This document shows positions 35,978 to 44,510 of a stretch of DNA of 64,000 bases, one piece after another; the first letter of the stretch is position 1, and each line of letters starts with the position of its first letter. The translations under genes were made by a program, and so were the position numbers. The notes beneath the pieces are model-generated. The model was not told the origin of the DNA. It did not search any database and saw only the letters and a program-made list of their open reading frames with translations. This DNA comes from Novosphingobium sp. ERN07 (GTDB lineage: Bacteria > Pseudomonadota > Alphaproteobacteria > Sphingomonadales > Sphingomonadaceae): NCBI RefSeq assembly GCF_012641335.1, contig NZ_JABAID010000004.1, positions 46,396 through 110,395 on the forward strand, in the 5' to 3' direction.

Positions 35978-36778
35978 ATGCGTTCAATACTGATAGTGTC
36001 GGTTCTGGCCCTCGCCGCCTGTTCGGTGAAAGAGGACGATCCGACGGCTGCCGCCAGCGAAACGCCCGTCGCCGCGCCCTCTGCACCAGCAATCCCCGCG
36101 CAGACTCCCGTCACCGCACGACAGGTGGATGAAGAGAACGACACGTACGACTTCTCCTATTCCTACCCGGCCAGCGCAGGGGCAATTCCCGCGCTCAAGG
36201 CGATCCTCGATGCCGAACTGGAAAAGTCCCGCCGCGATCTGAAGACCGAAGCTGAAGAGGGCAAGAAGCTGGCCAAGGAGAGCGGCTTTCCGTTCAATCC
36301 CTATAGCTACAGTGTGGAATGGAAGGTGGTGACCGACCTTCCCGCATGGCTGAGCCTTTCCACATTGGTCGGCACCTACAGCGGCGGCGCGCATCCCAAC
36401 TATGTATTCGACACCGTGCTGTGGGACCGGATCGCAGGAAAGCGCCGCAACCCGGTGGACCTCTTCACATCCAAAGCCGCCCTCACCGCCGCGATTCGCG
36501 CGCCCTTCTGCAAGGAGCTTGACCGTCAACGCGCGAATAAGCGACAAGGCGAGGAACTGGGCGGGATTTCCGAATTCAGCGAATGCATAGACCCGCTGGA
36601 ACAGACGATCATCCTCGGCTCGTCAAACGGCAAGGCTTTCGACCGCATCGGTGTGCTCGTGGCGCCCTATTCTGCGGGCCCTTATGCCGAGGGTGATTAC
36701 GAGGTGACGCTGCCCGTCACGCAAAAGGTGCTCGATGCGGTCAGGCCGGAGTTTAAGCCGACCTTCGTCACCGGATGA
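35978..36778 (+). CDS. Lipoprotein with DUF4163/DUF3298-like (RsiV-type) domain
   Basis: A 266-residue protein with a short lipoprotein signal peptide (MRSILIVSVLALAACS, lipobox LAAC). The mature part follows the pattern of RsiV-like secreted proteins: DFSYSYP, SVEWKVVTDLPAWLSLSTLV-GTYSGGAHPNY, the GGAHPNYVFDT motif typical of DUF4163/DUF3298, and DRIGVLVAPYSAGPYAEGDY near the end. Such domains occur in anti-sigma factors and lysozyme-binding proteins; no function is established here. It is divergent from the aminopeptidase gene, 51 bases away. Confidence 0.8.
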   Translation: MRSILIVSVLALAACSVKEDDPTAAASETPVAAPSAPAIPAQTPVTARQVDEENDTYDFSYSYPASAGAIPALKAILDAELEKSRRDLKTEAEEGKKLAKESGFPFNPYSYSVEWKVVTDLPAWLSLSTLVGTYSGGAHPNYVFDTVLWDRIAGKRRNPVDLFTSKAALTAAIRAPFCKELDRQRANKRQGEELGGISEFSECIDPLEQTIILGSSNGKAFDRIGVLVAPYSAGPYAEGDYEVTLPVTQKVLDAVRPEFKPTFVTG

Positions 36779-36824
36779 AACAAGCCTCTGCGAACACCTC
36801 GCAATTTTGCGCGAAGGTCGCTAG

Positions 36825-37664
36825 ATGGGGTCCATGACCGAATACATGATCGTTGAAGACCACGATGTCCTGATGCGCGACGGGACGATCAAGCTCCACG
36901 GCCCTGCCGGGTTCGAAGGGATGCGCAAGGCTGGCCGCCTCGCCGCCGATATCCTCGATGCGCTCGCCCCGCTCGTCGTGCCCGGCGTGCGCACCGATCA
37001 TCTTGACGATGTGGTCCGCCAGATGACGCTGGACGCAGGTGCGATTCCCGCAACGCTGGGCTATCGCGGCTATGCCCATTCCTGCTGCATCTCGATCAAC
37101 CATGTCGTCTGCCACGGCATTCCTTCGGAAAAGACGCTGAAGGACGGGGATATCGTCAATATCGACGTTACCCCCCTGCTTGATGGCTGGCATGGCGATA
37201 CCAGCCGCATGTATCTGGTGGGCGATGTGCCCCTCAAAGCACGGCGCCTTGTCGATGTAACGCACGAATGCCTGATGATCGGCATCGAAAAGGCCCGCCC
37301 CGGCGCGCGTCTGGGCGATATCGGCGCGGCGATTCAGGCCCATGCCGAAAAACAGCGCTATGGCGTGGTACGCGAATTTTGCGGTCACGGTCTTGGCCGC
37401 CTGTTCCACGATTCGCCCGAAGTGATCCACGCCGCCCGCGCCGGAACCGGCCCGGAACTCAAGCCCGGCATGTTCTTCACCATCGAACCGATGATCAATC
37501 TTGGCAAGCCCGCGGTAAAGATCCTCGACGATGGCTGGACTGCAGTGACGCGCGACCGTTCGCTGTCGGCCCAGTTCGAACATTCTATCGGCATCACCGA
37601 GGACGGCTGCGAGATCTTCACGCTCAGCACCAAAGGCCTGCACAAGCCGCCTTACGACGCCTGA
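36825..37664 (+). CDS. map: Methionine aminopeptidase, type I
   Basis: A 279-residue enzyme that removes the initiator methionine. Metal ligands are visible in VNIDVTPLLDGWHGDTSRMY (two aspartates), GHGLGRLFHDSPEVIH (His), FFTIEPMINLGK (Glu) and AQFEHSIGITEDGCEIFT (Glu). A family block around YRGYAHSCCISINHVVCHGI is intact. Translation starts at ATG 36825 with AAGG seven bases upstream. The N-terminal extension of about 25 residues is longer than in E. coli Map. Confidence 0.96.
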   Translation: MGSMTEYMIVEDHDVLMRDGTIKLHGPAGFEGMRKAGRLAADILDALAPLVVPGVRTDHLDDVVRQMTLDAGAIPATLGYRGYAHSCCISINHVVCHGIPSEKTLKDGDIVNIDVTPLLDGWHGDTSRMYLVGDVPLKARRLVDVTHECLMIGIEKARPGARLGDIGAAIQAHAEKQRYGVVREFCGHGLGRLFHDSPEVIHAARAGTGPELKPGMFFTIEPMINLGKPAVKILDDGWTAVTRDRSLSAQFEHSIGITEDGCEIFTLSTKGLHKPPYDA

Positions 37665-37682
37665 TCCATCAAGTTACTCGTT

Positions 37683-37715
37683 CGTCATTGCGAGAGTAGC
37701 GAAGCAATAACGACG
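37683..37715. repeat. Copy of a CGTCATTGCGAG-type dispersed repeat
   Basis: CGTCATTGCGAGAGTAGCGA (37683-37702) continuing AGCAATAACGACG is a copy of a short element (CGTCATTGCGAGNGTAGCGA-AGCAATCC) that I know from many bacterial intergenic regions. ATTGC near the left and GCAAT near the right give inverted ends. It lies just after map. Confidence 0.6.
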
Positions 37716-37751
37716 TTAGAATTGCCGTCTGCCCAAAAAACGGGCAGTCTC

Positions 37752-37768
37752 TGCGCAAAATTTATGCA
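37752..37768. promoter_or_regulatory. Candidate NtrC-binding site upstream of glnB
   Basis: TGCGCAAAATTTATGCA has the TGC-N11-GCA spacing of NtrC enhancer sites (consensus TGCACC-N5-GGTGCA). A related element, TGCGCAATCTTGCGCA, lies at 37784-37799. They sit 127-143 bases upstream of the sigma-54 promoter, a normal enhancer distance. Confidence 0.5.
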
Positions 37769-37894
37769 CGATTTGAACAAGCCTGCGCAATCTTGCGCAT
37801 GGATTGCTTGCGCATTCGATTCAAATCTTGCCGGACCCCTGATTTTACGGCTTTCGCGATGCAGCGCGATGGCCTAGTGGATTGTGACATCACG

Positions 37895-37910
37895 TGGCAC
37901 GATTCTTGTA
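37895..37910 (+). promoter_or_regulatory. Sigma-54 promoter of glnB-glnA
   Basis: TGGCAC-gattc-TTGTA matches the -24/-12 consensus TGGCAC-N5-TTGCA with one mismatch; GG and the GT (normally GC) are 10 bases apart as required. It lies 82 bases upstream of the glnB start. In many alphaproteobacteria glnBA is transcribed by sigma-54 under NtrC when nitrogen is short. Confidence 0.75.
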
Positions 37911-37911
37911 A

Positions 37912-38331
<420 letters not shown>

Positions 38332-38478
38332 CGATCACGGCCTGATTTGGTGCAATTCGGCCAAGGCGGGATTGCGCGATAAAGCGGGGGTGGGCCTGTG
38401 GACGGGCAAGCCTCCAGAAAACAACCACCCCAGATACCCCCCGAACCTCTCCACCGGGGGCATTAAGAAGGACCAGCG

Positions 38479-39888
38479 ATGGCAAGTGCAAAGGACATCC
38501 TCGCCCGTATCAAGGACGAGGAAATCGAATGGGTCGACCTGCGCTTCACCGACCCCAAGGGCAAGTGGCAGCACCTGACGATGGTCGCCGGCCTGATCGG
38601 TGAAGATGAACTCGAAGACGGCCTGATGTTCGACGGTTCGTCGATCGAAGGCTGGAAGGCCATCAACGAATCGGACATGATCCTCAAGCCCGATCTCGAC
38701 TCGGTCTTCATCGATCCGTTCTCGGCCACGCCGATGATGATCATCTGCTGCGACATCGTTGAACCGTCGACCGGCGAACTCTATGCCCGCGACCCGCGTT
38801 CGACCGCGAAGCGCGCAGAAGCTTTCGTGAAGTCCGCCGGTTTTGGTGACACCGTGTATGTTGGCCCGGAAGCCGAATTCTTCCTGTTCGACGACGTGAA
38901 GTTCTACGACGGTTACGACGGCAACGGCTTCAAGATCGACGATATCGAACTGCCGACCAACTCGGCCAAGGACTACGAAGGCGGCAACCTTGCGCACCGT
39001 CCGCGCGCCAAGGGTGGCTACTTCCCGGTCGCACCGGTCGATAGCTGCGTCGATATTCGTGGCGAAATGGTTTCGACCATGATCGAAATGGGCCTCCCCT
39101 GCGACAAGCACCACCACGAAGTGGCCTCGGCGCAGCACGAACTCGGCCTCACCTTCGGCACGCTGGTGCAGACGGCTGACCGTATGCAGGTCTACAAGTA
39201 CGTCGTGCAGCAGGTCGCCCACGCCTATGGCAAGACCGCCACGTTCATGCCGAAGCCGATCATGAAGGACAACGGCTCGGGTATGCACACCCACATGTCG
39301 ATCTGGGACGGTGGCAAGCCGCTGTTCGCAGGCAACGGCTATGCTGGTCTGTCGGACATGTGCCTCTATTTCATCGGCGGCGTGATCAAGCACGCCAAGG
39401 CGCTGAACGCTTTCACCAACCCCACCACCAACAGCTACAAGCGTCTGGTGCCGGGCTATGAAGCGCCCGTGCTGCTCGCCTATTCGGCGCGCAACCGTTC
39501 GGCTTCGTGCCGCATCCCCTATGGCACTGGTGCCAAGGCGAAGCGCGTCGAATTCCGCTTCCCCGATGCGATGGCCAACCCCTATCTGTGCTATGCAGCG
39601 CTGCTGATGGCTGGCCTTGACGGTATCAAGAACAAGATCCACCCGGGCGAAGCGATGGACAAGAACCTGTACGATCTGCCCCCGGCAGAACTCGCCCAGG
39701 TGCCCACCGTTTGCGGTTCGCTCCGCGAAGCGCTCGACAGCCTTGAAGCTGACCACGAATTCCTGCTGCAGGGCGGCGTGTTCACCAAGGACCAGATCGA
39801 AGCCTACATCGAACTGAAGTGGCCCGAAGTGATGCGTTGGGAAACCACGCCTTCGGCTGTCGAATTCGACATGTACTATTCGCTCTGA
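38479..39888 (+). CDS. glnA: Glutamine synthetase, type I
   Basis: A 469-residue class I enzyme that makes glutamine from glutamate, ammonia and [21 protein letters not shown] near the N-terminus, [20 protein letters not shown] in the active site, and the adenylylation site Tyr398 in [10 protein letters not shown] show the regulated GlnA-beta type. It is controlled by GlnB through adenylylation, matching the glnB gene upstream. A terminator-like hairpin follows. Confidence 0.98.
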   Translation: MASAKDILARIKDEEIEWVDLRFTDPKGKWQHLTMVAGLIGEDELEDGLMFDGSSIEGWKAINESDMILKPDLDSVFIDPFSATPMMIICCDIVEPSTGELYARDPRSTAKRAEAFVKSAGFGDTVYVGPEAEFFLFDDVKFYDGYDGNGFKIDDIELPTNSAKDYEGGNLAHRPRAKGGYFPVAPVDSCVDIRGEMVSTMIEMGLPCDKHHHEVASAQHELGLTFGTLVQTADRMQVYKYVVQQVAHAYGKTATFMPKPIMKDNGSGMHTHMSIWDGGKPLFAGNGYAGLSDMCLYFIGGVIKHAKALNAFTNPTTNSYKRLVPGYEAPVLLAYSARNRSASCRIPYGTGAKAKRVEFRFPDAMANPYLCYAALLMAGLDGIKNKIHPGEAMDKNLYDLPPAELAQVPTVCGSLREALDSLEADHEFLLQGGVFTKDQIEAYIELKWPEVMRWETTPSAVEFDMYYSL

Positions 39889-39910
39889 TCCTTACCGATC
39901 AGCAACGATA

Positions 39911-39945
39911 CGAAAGGGCGTCCGGGAAACCGGGCGCCTTTTTCG
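39911..39945 (+). terminator. Rho-independent terminator after glnA
   Basis: CGAAAGGGCG-TCCGG...CCGGG-CGCCTTTTTCG forms a stem with one internal mismatch around GAAA and ends in a T-run. It lies 22 bases past the glnA stop. Confidence 0.75.
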
Positions 39946-40109
39946 TTTCCTTCACCAGCCGCGCCCTCGCGCAGGCGGCGGCCTCAGTGTTGTTACACGG
40001 CGCCCGCACAAACAGACTGCGGCCCCGCAACAATCCAAATCTTACCCACCCGCGTTAACCGAGTTTTCGCCCCTAGGCGGATAGACACGACTTCGGAGAA
40101 CCTTCGAAG

Positions 40110-41273
40110 TTGAACGCGCCGCCCTTTTCCCTCTCGTCCGGCCTTCTGCCGACAGCGCCGACTGGCGCGGTGCGCGTGCGTCTTGATCCTTGGCAGGCTT
40201 GGGGCACCCCCGAACGCCGTGCCGCGTGGCAAGCGCTGGCAGATGCTGCCACCACGCCCAATCCCTTTTTCGAACCGTGGTATCTCCTCCCATCTTGTGA
40301 GGCTTTTGATCAATCAGGCAAAGTCCGCCTGCTCACGCTGGAAATCGGCGGCGAACTGATTGGCCTCCTGCCACTTGCAGCGCCGGGCCGCTATGGACGC
40401 TGGCCGCTGCCGCATCTGACTACATGGCTGCACCCCAATGCTTTCCTCGGCGCACCGCTGGTCCGCGCGGGGTGTGAGATGCTGTTCTGGCAGGCAGCGT
40501 TCGATTGGATCGACGATCACTGCGCCACCGCGTTGTTCCTGCACCTGCCAGCCATGCCGCTCGAACATCCGCTGGCGCACGCACTGTTCGATGTCGCCTT
40601 ACCCGAAGACCGCAAGGCCGCGCTGGTCATGCGCCAGCAGCGCGCAATGCTGCATTCGCCGCTGCCGCCCGATCTCTATCTCGAACGCGCCCTGCCCGGA
40701 AAGAAGCGCAAGGAACTGCGCCGTCAGCACACGCGCCTTGCCGAACAAGGAGAACTCCGCTTCGAACGCGACGAAGGCACCGCAGGCCTGCCCGAATGGA
40801 TCGAAGCCTTCCTCGATCTCGAAAACCGTGGCTGGAAAGGTGCCAATGGCAGCGCCCTTGCCTCCAGTCCCGCCACGGCCACGCTGTTCCGCCAATCGCT
40901 GGCCGGAGCCGCCGCGCTGGGCAAGCTTGAGCGTCTTTCGCTCAACCTTGATGGCCGCCCCATCGCGATGCTTGCCAATTTCCTCACCGCCCCCGGCAGT
41001 TTCTCGTTCAAGACCGCATTTGATGAAACCTATGCGCGGTTTTCGCCCGGTGTGCTGCTCCAGCGTGAGAACCTTGCCCTGCTCGCCTGTCGTGAAATCC
41101 AGTGGTGCGATAGCTGCGCTGCGCCAGACCATCCGATGATCGACAGCCTGTGGACCGAACGTCGCCCCATCGGGCGCATATCGGTGGCCATTGGCGGCGC
41201 GCTCCGCCGCGCTGCATTCAACGCTCTCCTCGCCCTCGAACTGGGCCGTAACCCCACGGGAATTGCCCAATGA
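40110..41273 (+). CDS. GNAT-family acetyltransferase (BioF2/CelD-like)
   Basis: A 387-residue protein starting at a TTG preceded by GGAGAA. The N-terminal part has PNPFFEPWYLLPSCEAF, and the C-terminal acetyltransferase-like domain includes LPGKKRKELRRQHTRLAEQG, LDLENRGWKGANGSALASS and SFKTAFDETYARFSPGVLLQ, the pattern of the CelD/BcsL and BioF2-like acetyltransferase group often linked to exopolysaccharide synthesis. The acceptor is unknown. It overlaps the cupin gene by four bases. Confidence 0.8.
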   Translation: MNAPPFSLSSGLLPTAPTGAVRVRLDPWQAWGTPERRAAWQALADAATTPNPFFEPWYLLPSCEAFDQSGKVRLLTLEIGGELIGLLPLAAPGRYGRWPLPHLTTWLHPNAFLGAPLVRAGCEMLFWQAAFDWIDDHCATALFLHLPAMPLEHPLAHALFDVALPEDRKAALVMRQQRAMLHSPLPPDLYLERALPGKKRKELRRQHTRLAEQGELRFERDEGTAGLPEWIEAFLDLENRGWKGANGSALASSPATATLFRQSLAGAAALGKLERLSLNLDGRPIAMLANFLTAPGSFSFKTAFDETYARFSPGVLLQRENLALLACREIQWCDSCAAPDHPMIDSLWTERRPIGRISVAIGGALRRAAFNALLALELGRNPTGIAQ

Positions 41274-42145
41274 ACATGCCCAACCCCGCTTTCACCTCCG
41301 TCATGCCCGCCGCGGTGTTCGATGAAACCTCGCGCGCGGCTTTCGCTGCATCGTACCCGGAAGTGCCGCACAAGCTGGTCCATCGGTTGGGCTTCCATCC
41401 GCTTATGCAGCTTGATGCGCTCGCCACGCTTGGCGAAACGCTTGGACAAAGCTCGGTCGAATACAACCGCGCCGAACTGCCCTTGGGCCTTAATGGCGAA
41501 AAAGCCCCCGCCAACGGCATCGGCATTGGCGAGACGATCCGCAACATCGCAAGCACCGGCAGTTGGGCCGCGCTCAAGAACATCGAGCAGAGTCCACCTT
41601 ATGCCGATCTACTGATGGACCTGCTGGATGAATTGCGCCCCACCATCGAGGCGCGCACCGGCGCGATGCTCAAACCGCAGGGCTTCGTTTTCGTGACCAG
41701 CCCCAACGGGGTCACGCCCTACCATTTCGATCCCGAACACAACATCCTGCTGCAAATTATGGGATCGAAGCAGATGACCATGTTCCCCGCAGGCGACGCG
41801 CAGTTCGCACCCGATGAAACGCACGAGAGCTATCATACCGGTGGCCCACGCGATCTCTATTGGCGCGATGAACTGCTCCCCCACGGCAAAGCCTGGTCGC
41901 TTTCGCCGGGCGAGGCGCTCTATGTGCCGGTCATGTCACCGCATTTCGTGAGGAACGGCCCTGCCCCGTCCGTGTCGCTATCCATCACATGGCGGTCGGA
42001 ATGGAGCTTTGCCGAAGCCGATGCTCGCGCTTTCAACAGCTTGCTGCGCAAAGCTGGCCTGCGCCCTCGCGCACCGGGACGATGGCCAGCCACCAACCAT
42101 GCAAAGGCCCTTGGCTGGCGGCTGATGCGCCGCATCCGGGGCTGA
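41270..42145 (+). CDS. JmjC/cupin-like dioxygenase-type protein
   Basis: A 291-residue protein. YHFDPEHNILLQIMGSKQMT carries an HxD pair, and PVMSPHFVRNG gives the distal histidine: together the 2-His-1-carboxylate iron site of JmjC-type cupins. Such enzymes hydroxylate proteins or small molecules using 2-oxoglutarate. It is translationally coupled to the acetyltransferase gene upstream, so the two may act on the same product; this is inference. Confidence 0.8.
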   Translation: MNMPNPAFTSVMPAAVFDETSRAAFAASYPEVPHKLVHRLGFHPLMQLDALATLGETLGQSSVEYNRAELPLGLNGEKAPANGIGIGETIRNIASTGSWAALKNIEQSPPYADLLMDLLDELRPTIEARTGAMLKPQGFVFVTSPNGVTPYHFDPEHNILLQIMGSKQMTMFPAGDAQFAPDETHESYHTGGPRDLYWRDELLPHGKAWSLSPGEALYVPVMSPHFVRNGPAPSVSLSITWRSEWSFAEADARAFNSLLRKAGLRPRAPGRWPATNHAKALGWRLMRRIRG

Positions 42146-42189
42146 ACCAGCAGTTGACGCAAACGTAAACTCGGTTCATCGGACCCACC

Positions 42190-43089
42190 ATGACCGAGAA
42201 TGAAAATCCGACTCCGCAGGAACTGGTAGACCGCCTGCTCGATCTGCTGAACGTGAAAGATCACGGCGGCGACCGTTTCGAAGGCGCGCGCAAGATCGGC
42301 GGCGTGGGCCGCGTGTTCGGTGGTCAGGTCATTGGTCAGGCTCTTGCCAGCACCGAACGGACGGTGCCCGATGATCGCCCGGTCCACTCGCTCCACGCCT
42401 ATTTCCTGCGCGGCGGGGATGAAGATCACGGCATAGATTTCAAGGTGGAGCGCGATCTCGATGGCGGATCGTTCTCCAACCGCCGCGTCGTGGCCAGCCA
42501 GCTTGGCAAGCCGATCCTGAACATGGTCGCCTCGTTCCACAAGCGCGAGGAAGGCCCCTATCACGCCGAACCGATGCCCAATGTTGCCGGGCCAGACGCC
42601 CTCGCCAGCGAAGCGGAACTGCGCGCGAAATTCGCAGACCGGATGACCGAACGCCAGCGCCAGATCATGCTGCAACCCCGCCCCATCGAATTGCGGCCGA
42701 TAGAATCGCGTCACTGGATGAGCGGCGGGCCGCAGGAACCCAAAGCGCACACGTGGTTCCGCTCGGTCGCCGCCCTGCCCGACGATCCGCGCACCCACCG
42801 CGCCGTGCTCGCCTATGCCAGCGACATGACCCTGCTTGGCACGTCCACCCTGCCGCACGACATAAGCTGGTCGAAGGGCAACATCATGGGAGCCAGCCTT
42901 GATCACGCGATCTGGTTCCACGATGATTTCCGCGCCGATGAATGGCTACTCTACGCCTGCGACAGCCCGTGGGCGGGCCGTGCGCGTGGCTTCAATCGCG
43001 GGCGGATATACACGCAGGACGGGCGTCTGGTCGCCAGCGTGGCGCAAGAAGGCCTTATCCGCCCGATAGCGCCGAAAAAGGCCGACTGA
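42190..43089 (+). CDS. tesB: Acyl-CoA thioesterase II
   Basis: A 299-residue double-hotdog thioesterase. RVFGGQVIGQALASTERTVP near residue 40, HSLHAYFLRGGD, and the second-domain blocks LAYASDMTLLGTSTLPHDIS (catalytic Asp) and SLDHAIWFHDDFRADEWLLY are the TesB signature. It hydrolyses medium- and long-chain acyl-CoA. It stands alone, 44 bases after the cupin gene, and converges with the exported protein that follows. Confidence 0.95.
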   Translation: MTENENPTPQELVDRLLDLLNVKDHGGDRFEGARKIGGVGRVFGGQVIGQALASTERTVPDDRPVHSLHAYFLRGGDEDHGIDFKVERDLDGGSFSNRRVVASQLGKPILNMVASFHKREEGPYHAEPMPNVAGPDALASEAELRAKFADRMTERQRQIMLQPRPIELRPIESRHWMSGGPQEPKAHTWFRSVAALPDDPRTHRAVLAYASDMTLLGTSTLPHDISWSKGNIMGASLDHAIWFHDDFRADEWLLYACDSPWAGRARGFNRGRIYTQDGRLVASVAQEGLIRPIAPKKAD

Positions 43090-43542
43090 TCAGGGCCTTG
43101 TGCAAGTCGCACCGCTGATGCGCGGCTCTGCCACCATCGCAAACACCACCTTGCCCAGCGCCGCAACGCCCGGTGCCGCCGCCAGATTTTGCGCCACCGC
43201 ATCGAAGCTGCGGCAATGCGCCGGATCGGTCGCGCCACCACCATACCGATTGCCCAGCCGCGTGGCATAGGCATCGTAGGCATGCGGAACATCGGCAAAG
43301 AACGTGCGCAGATGCCGCCCCGCTGCGGCAAATGCCGGGCGATGCGTGGCTCCCATCGCTTCGTATCCCGCGCTGATATCGACGCCAATCGCGCGGCAGC
43401 GCAGGCTGACTGCCATCATCATCGCTTCGAATTCGTGCAGCCGCGCCGCCGTCAGCGTTTGTCTATCAAGGCAACCCTGCGCCTGCGCGCTCTGCCCGAA
43501 GGACAGCGAAATCAGTGCGATGGCCGCCCCCAGCCGCTTCAC
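43090..43542 (-). CDS. Exported protein of unknown function
   Basis: A 150-residue protein with a signal peptide (MKRLGAAIALISLSFGQSAQ, cleaved after AQA). The mature part has four cysteines, GCLDRQTL, SLRCRAIGVD, AHCRSFDAV and GATCTRP, which could form two disulfides in the periplasm. I recognise no family. It overlaps the upstream gene by four bases, and both encode exported proteins, so they form a pair. Confidence 0.7.
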   Translation of the reverse strand: MKRLGAAIALISLSFGQSAQAQGCLDRQTLTAARLHEFEAMMMAVSLRCRAIGVDISAGYEAMGATHRPAFAAAGRHLRTFFADVPHAYDAYATRLGNRYGGGATDPAHCRSFDAVAQNLAAAPGVAALGKVVFAMVAEPRISGATCTRP

Positions 43543-44315
43543 TTCGCCACCTCTGCCAGTTGGCAGGCGTTCACCGGCACCGCCATCACCGCATCGAACT
43601 GCCGCACCACCGCCGCCTGACGGCTGTAGGTCATCGCCGCAACCTGCTGCTGATAATCGCGCGCCTCTGCGGCCAGCGCGTTCATCGGCGCGGGATCGCG
43701 CGAAAGCTGGTGGCTATCATATGCGTCCTGCAACGCCTTCATGTGCGCAATCGCCGCTGCGTTGTTCGCCCGCGCCAGTTCCAGCACCGGCTTGTAGCGC
43801 GTCTCGTAAAAGGCGTTGCGCTGTTCGGCGGTGCAGAACGAAGTGGGTAGCGGCAGGTCGGCAACGTCCTGTAAAACAGGCCGCGCTGGCAGGGCAAACC
43901 CTTGCGCCACAACCGCTTTCTGCGTCGAAACACCTGCCTCTTGCGATTTCGCGAGTTCGCTCAGCAGCGCCGCGTCACTGCCAGCAGGTGCTGCACTTTC
44001 CGCTTTGACAACAGCAGGTTGCACAATGGCAGCAGCAACCGGAGGCGCAGCAGGAACCGCCGCCACCGCCGGCGCGGCGCGGCGCAGCGTGGCCACTTTC
44101 GCTTTCGCCAGCGCGCTGAACGTGCCCGCCGGATATTGCGCCAGATAGGCGTCATATACCGCCGGATCGTCGCTGCCTGCCACCGATTGCCAGAAGGCCA
44201 GCTCGAACGGCGTCCCCACACCATTCGCAGCCTGCGCCAGAAGCGGTTCGCTGGCCAGCAGCGCGCTTGCGGCAAGCGCAAGCTTAACGGTCTTCCGACC
44301 GGTCGTGAAAGTCAT
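43539..44315 (-). CDS. Exported Ala-rich protein with SEL1/TPR-like N-terminal unit
   Basis: A 258-residue protein with a signal peptide ending LLAQAA. Residues about 35-60 (FELAFWQSVAGSDDPAVYDA-YLAQYPAGTFSALAKAKV) follow the W-x-S-V-x-x-S-x-D/N-P...Y-L-x-x-Y-P-x-G-x-F pattern seen in proteins of the caspase/TPR-associated type. An Ala/Pro/Val linker and a helical C-terminal domain follow. Function unknown. The ATG at 44315 has GGAGACGAGG upstream; a longer frame lacks this. Four degenerate GCACCTA repeats lie 138 to 174 bases upstream. Confidence 0.68.
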   Translation of the reverse strand: MTFTTGRKTVKLALAASALLASEPLLAQAANGVGTPFELAFWQSVAGSDDPAVYDAYLAQYPAGTFSALAKAKVATLRRAAPAVAAVPAAPPVAAAIVQPAVVKAESAAPAGSDAALLSELAKSQEAGVSTQKAVVAQGFALPARPVLQDVADLPLPTSFCTAEQRNAFYETRYKPVLELARANNAAAIAHMKALQDAYDSHQLSRDPAPMNALAAEARDYQQQVAAMTYSRQAAVVRQFDAVMAVPVNACQLAEVAK

Positions 44316-44452
44316 AAGCCTCGTCTCCAACCCTGCGTTCCCGATCGCAGGGACTGTCCCGGTTGCCAAAAGACAGGAGGAGATTGAAGGACGCGCAAAC
44401 AAGTGCGGTTAAGGGGTCAGAAACCCTGTTTTCTGCGGCTTTCGGGCACCGC

Positions 44453-44489
44453 TTGGTGCAATTAGGTGCGCCTAGGTGCATCTAGGTGC
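44453..44489. repeat. Four 10-bp-phased T(A/T)GGTGC repeats
   Basis: TTGGTGC at 44453 is followed by TAGGTGC at 44463, 44473 and 44483, each exactly 10 bases apart. The array lies between the uvrC stop and the upstream region of the exported-protein gene. Spacing of one helical turn puts all copies on the same face of DNA, as in a multimeric operator. Confidence 0.6.
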
Positions 44490-44510
44490 ACTTCAGAAAT
44501 GCACGCCAGA

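Noticed and set aside
38335..39756. A 473-codon open frame antisense to glnA
   Set aside because: It mirrors the glnA coding sequence and shows the His/Arg/Gly-rich composition of shadow frames.
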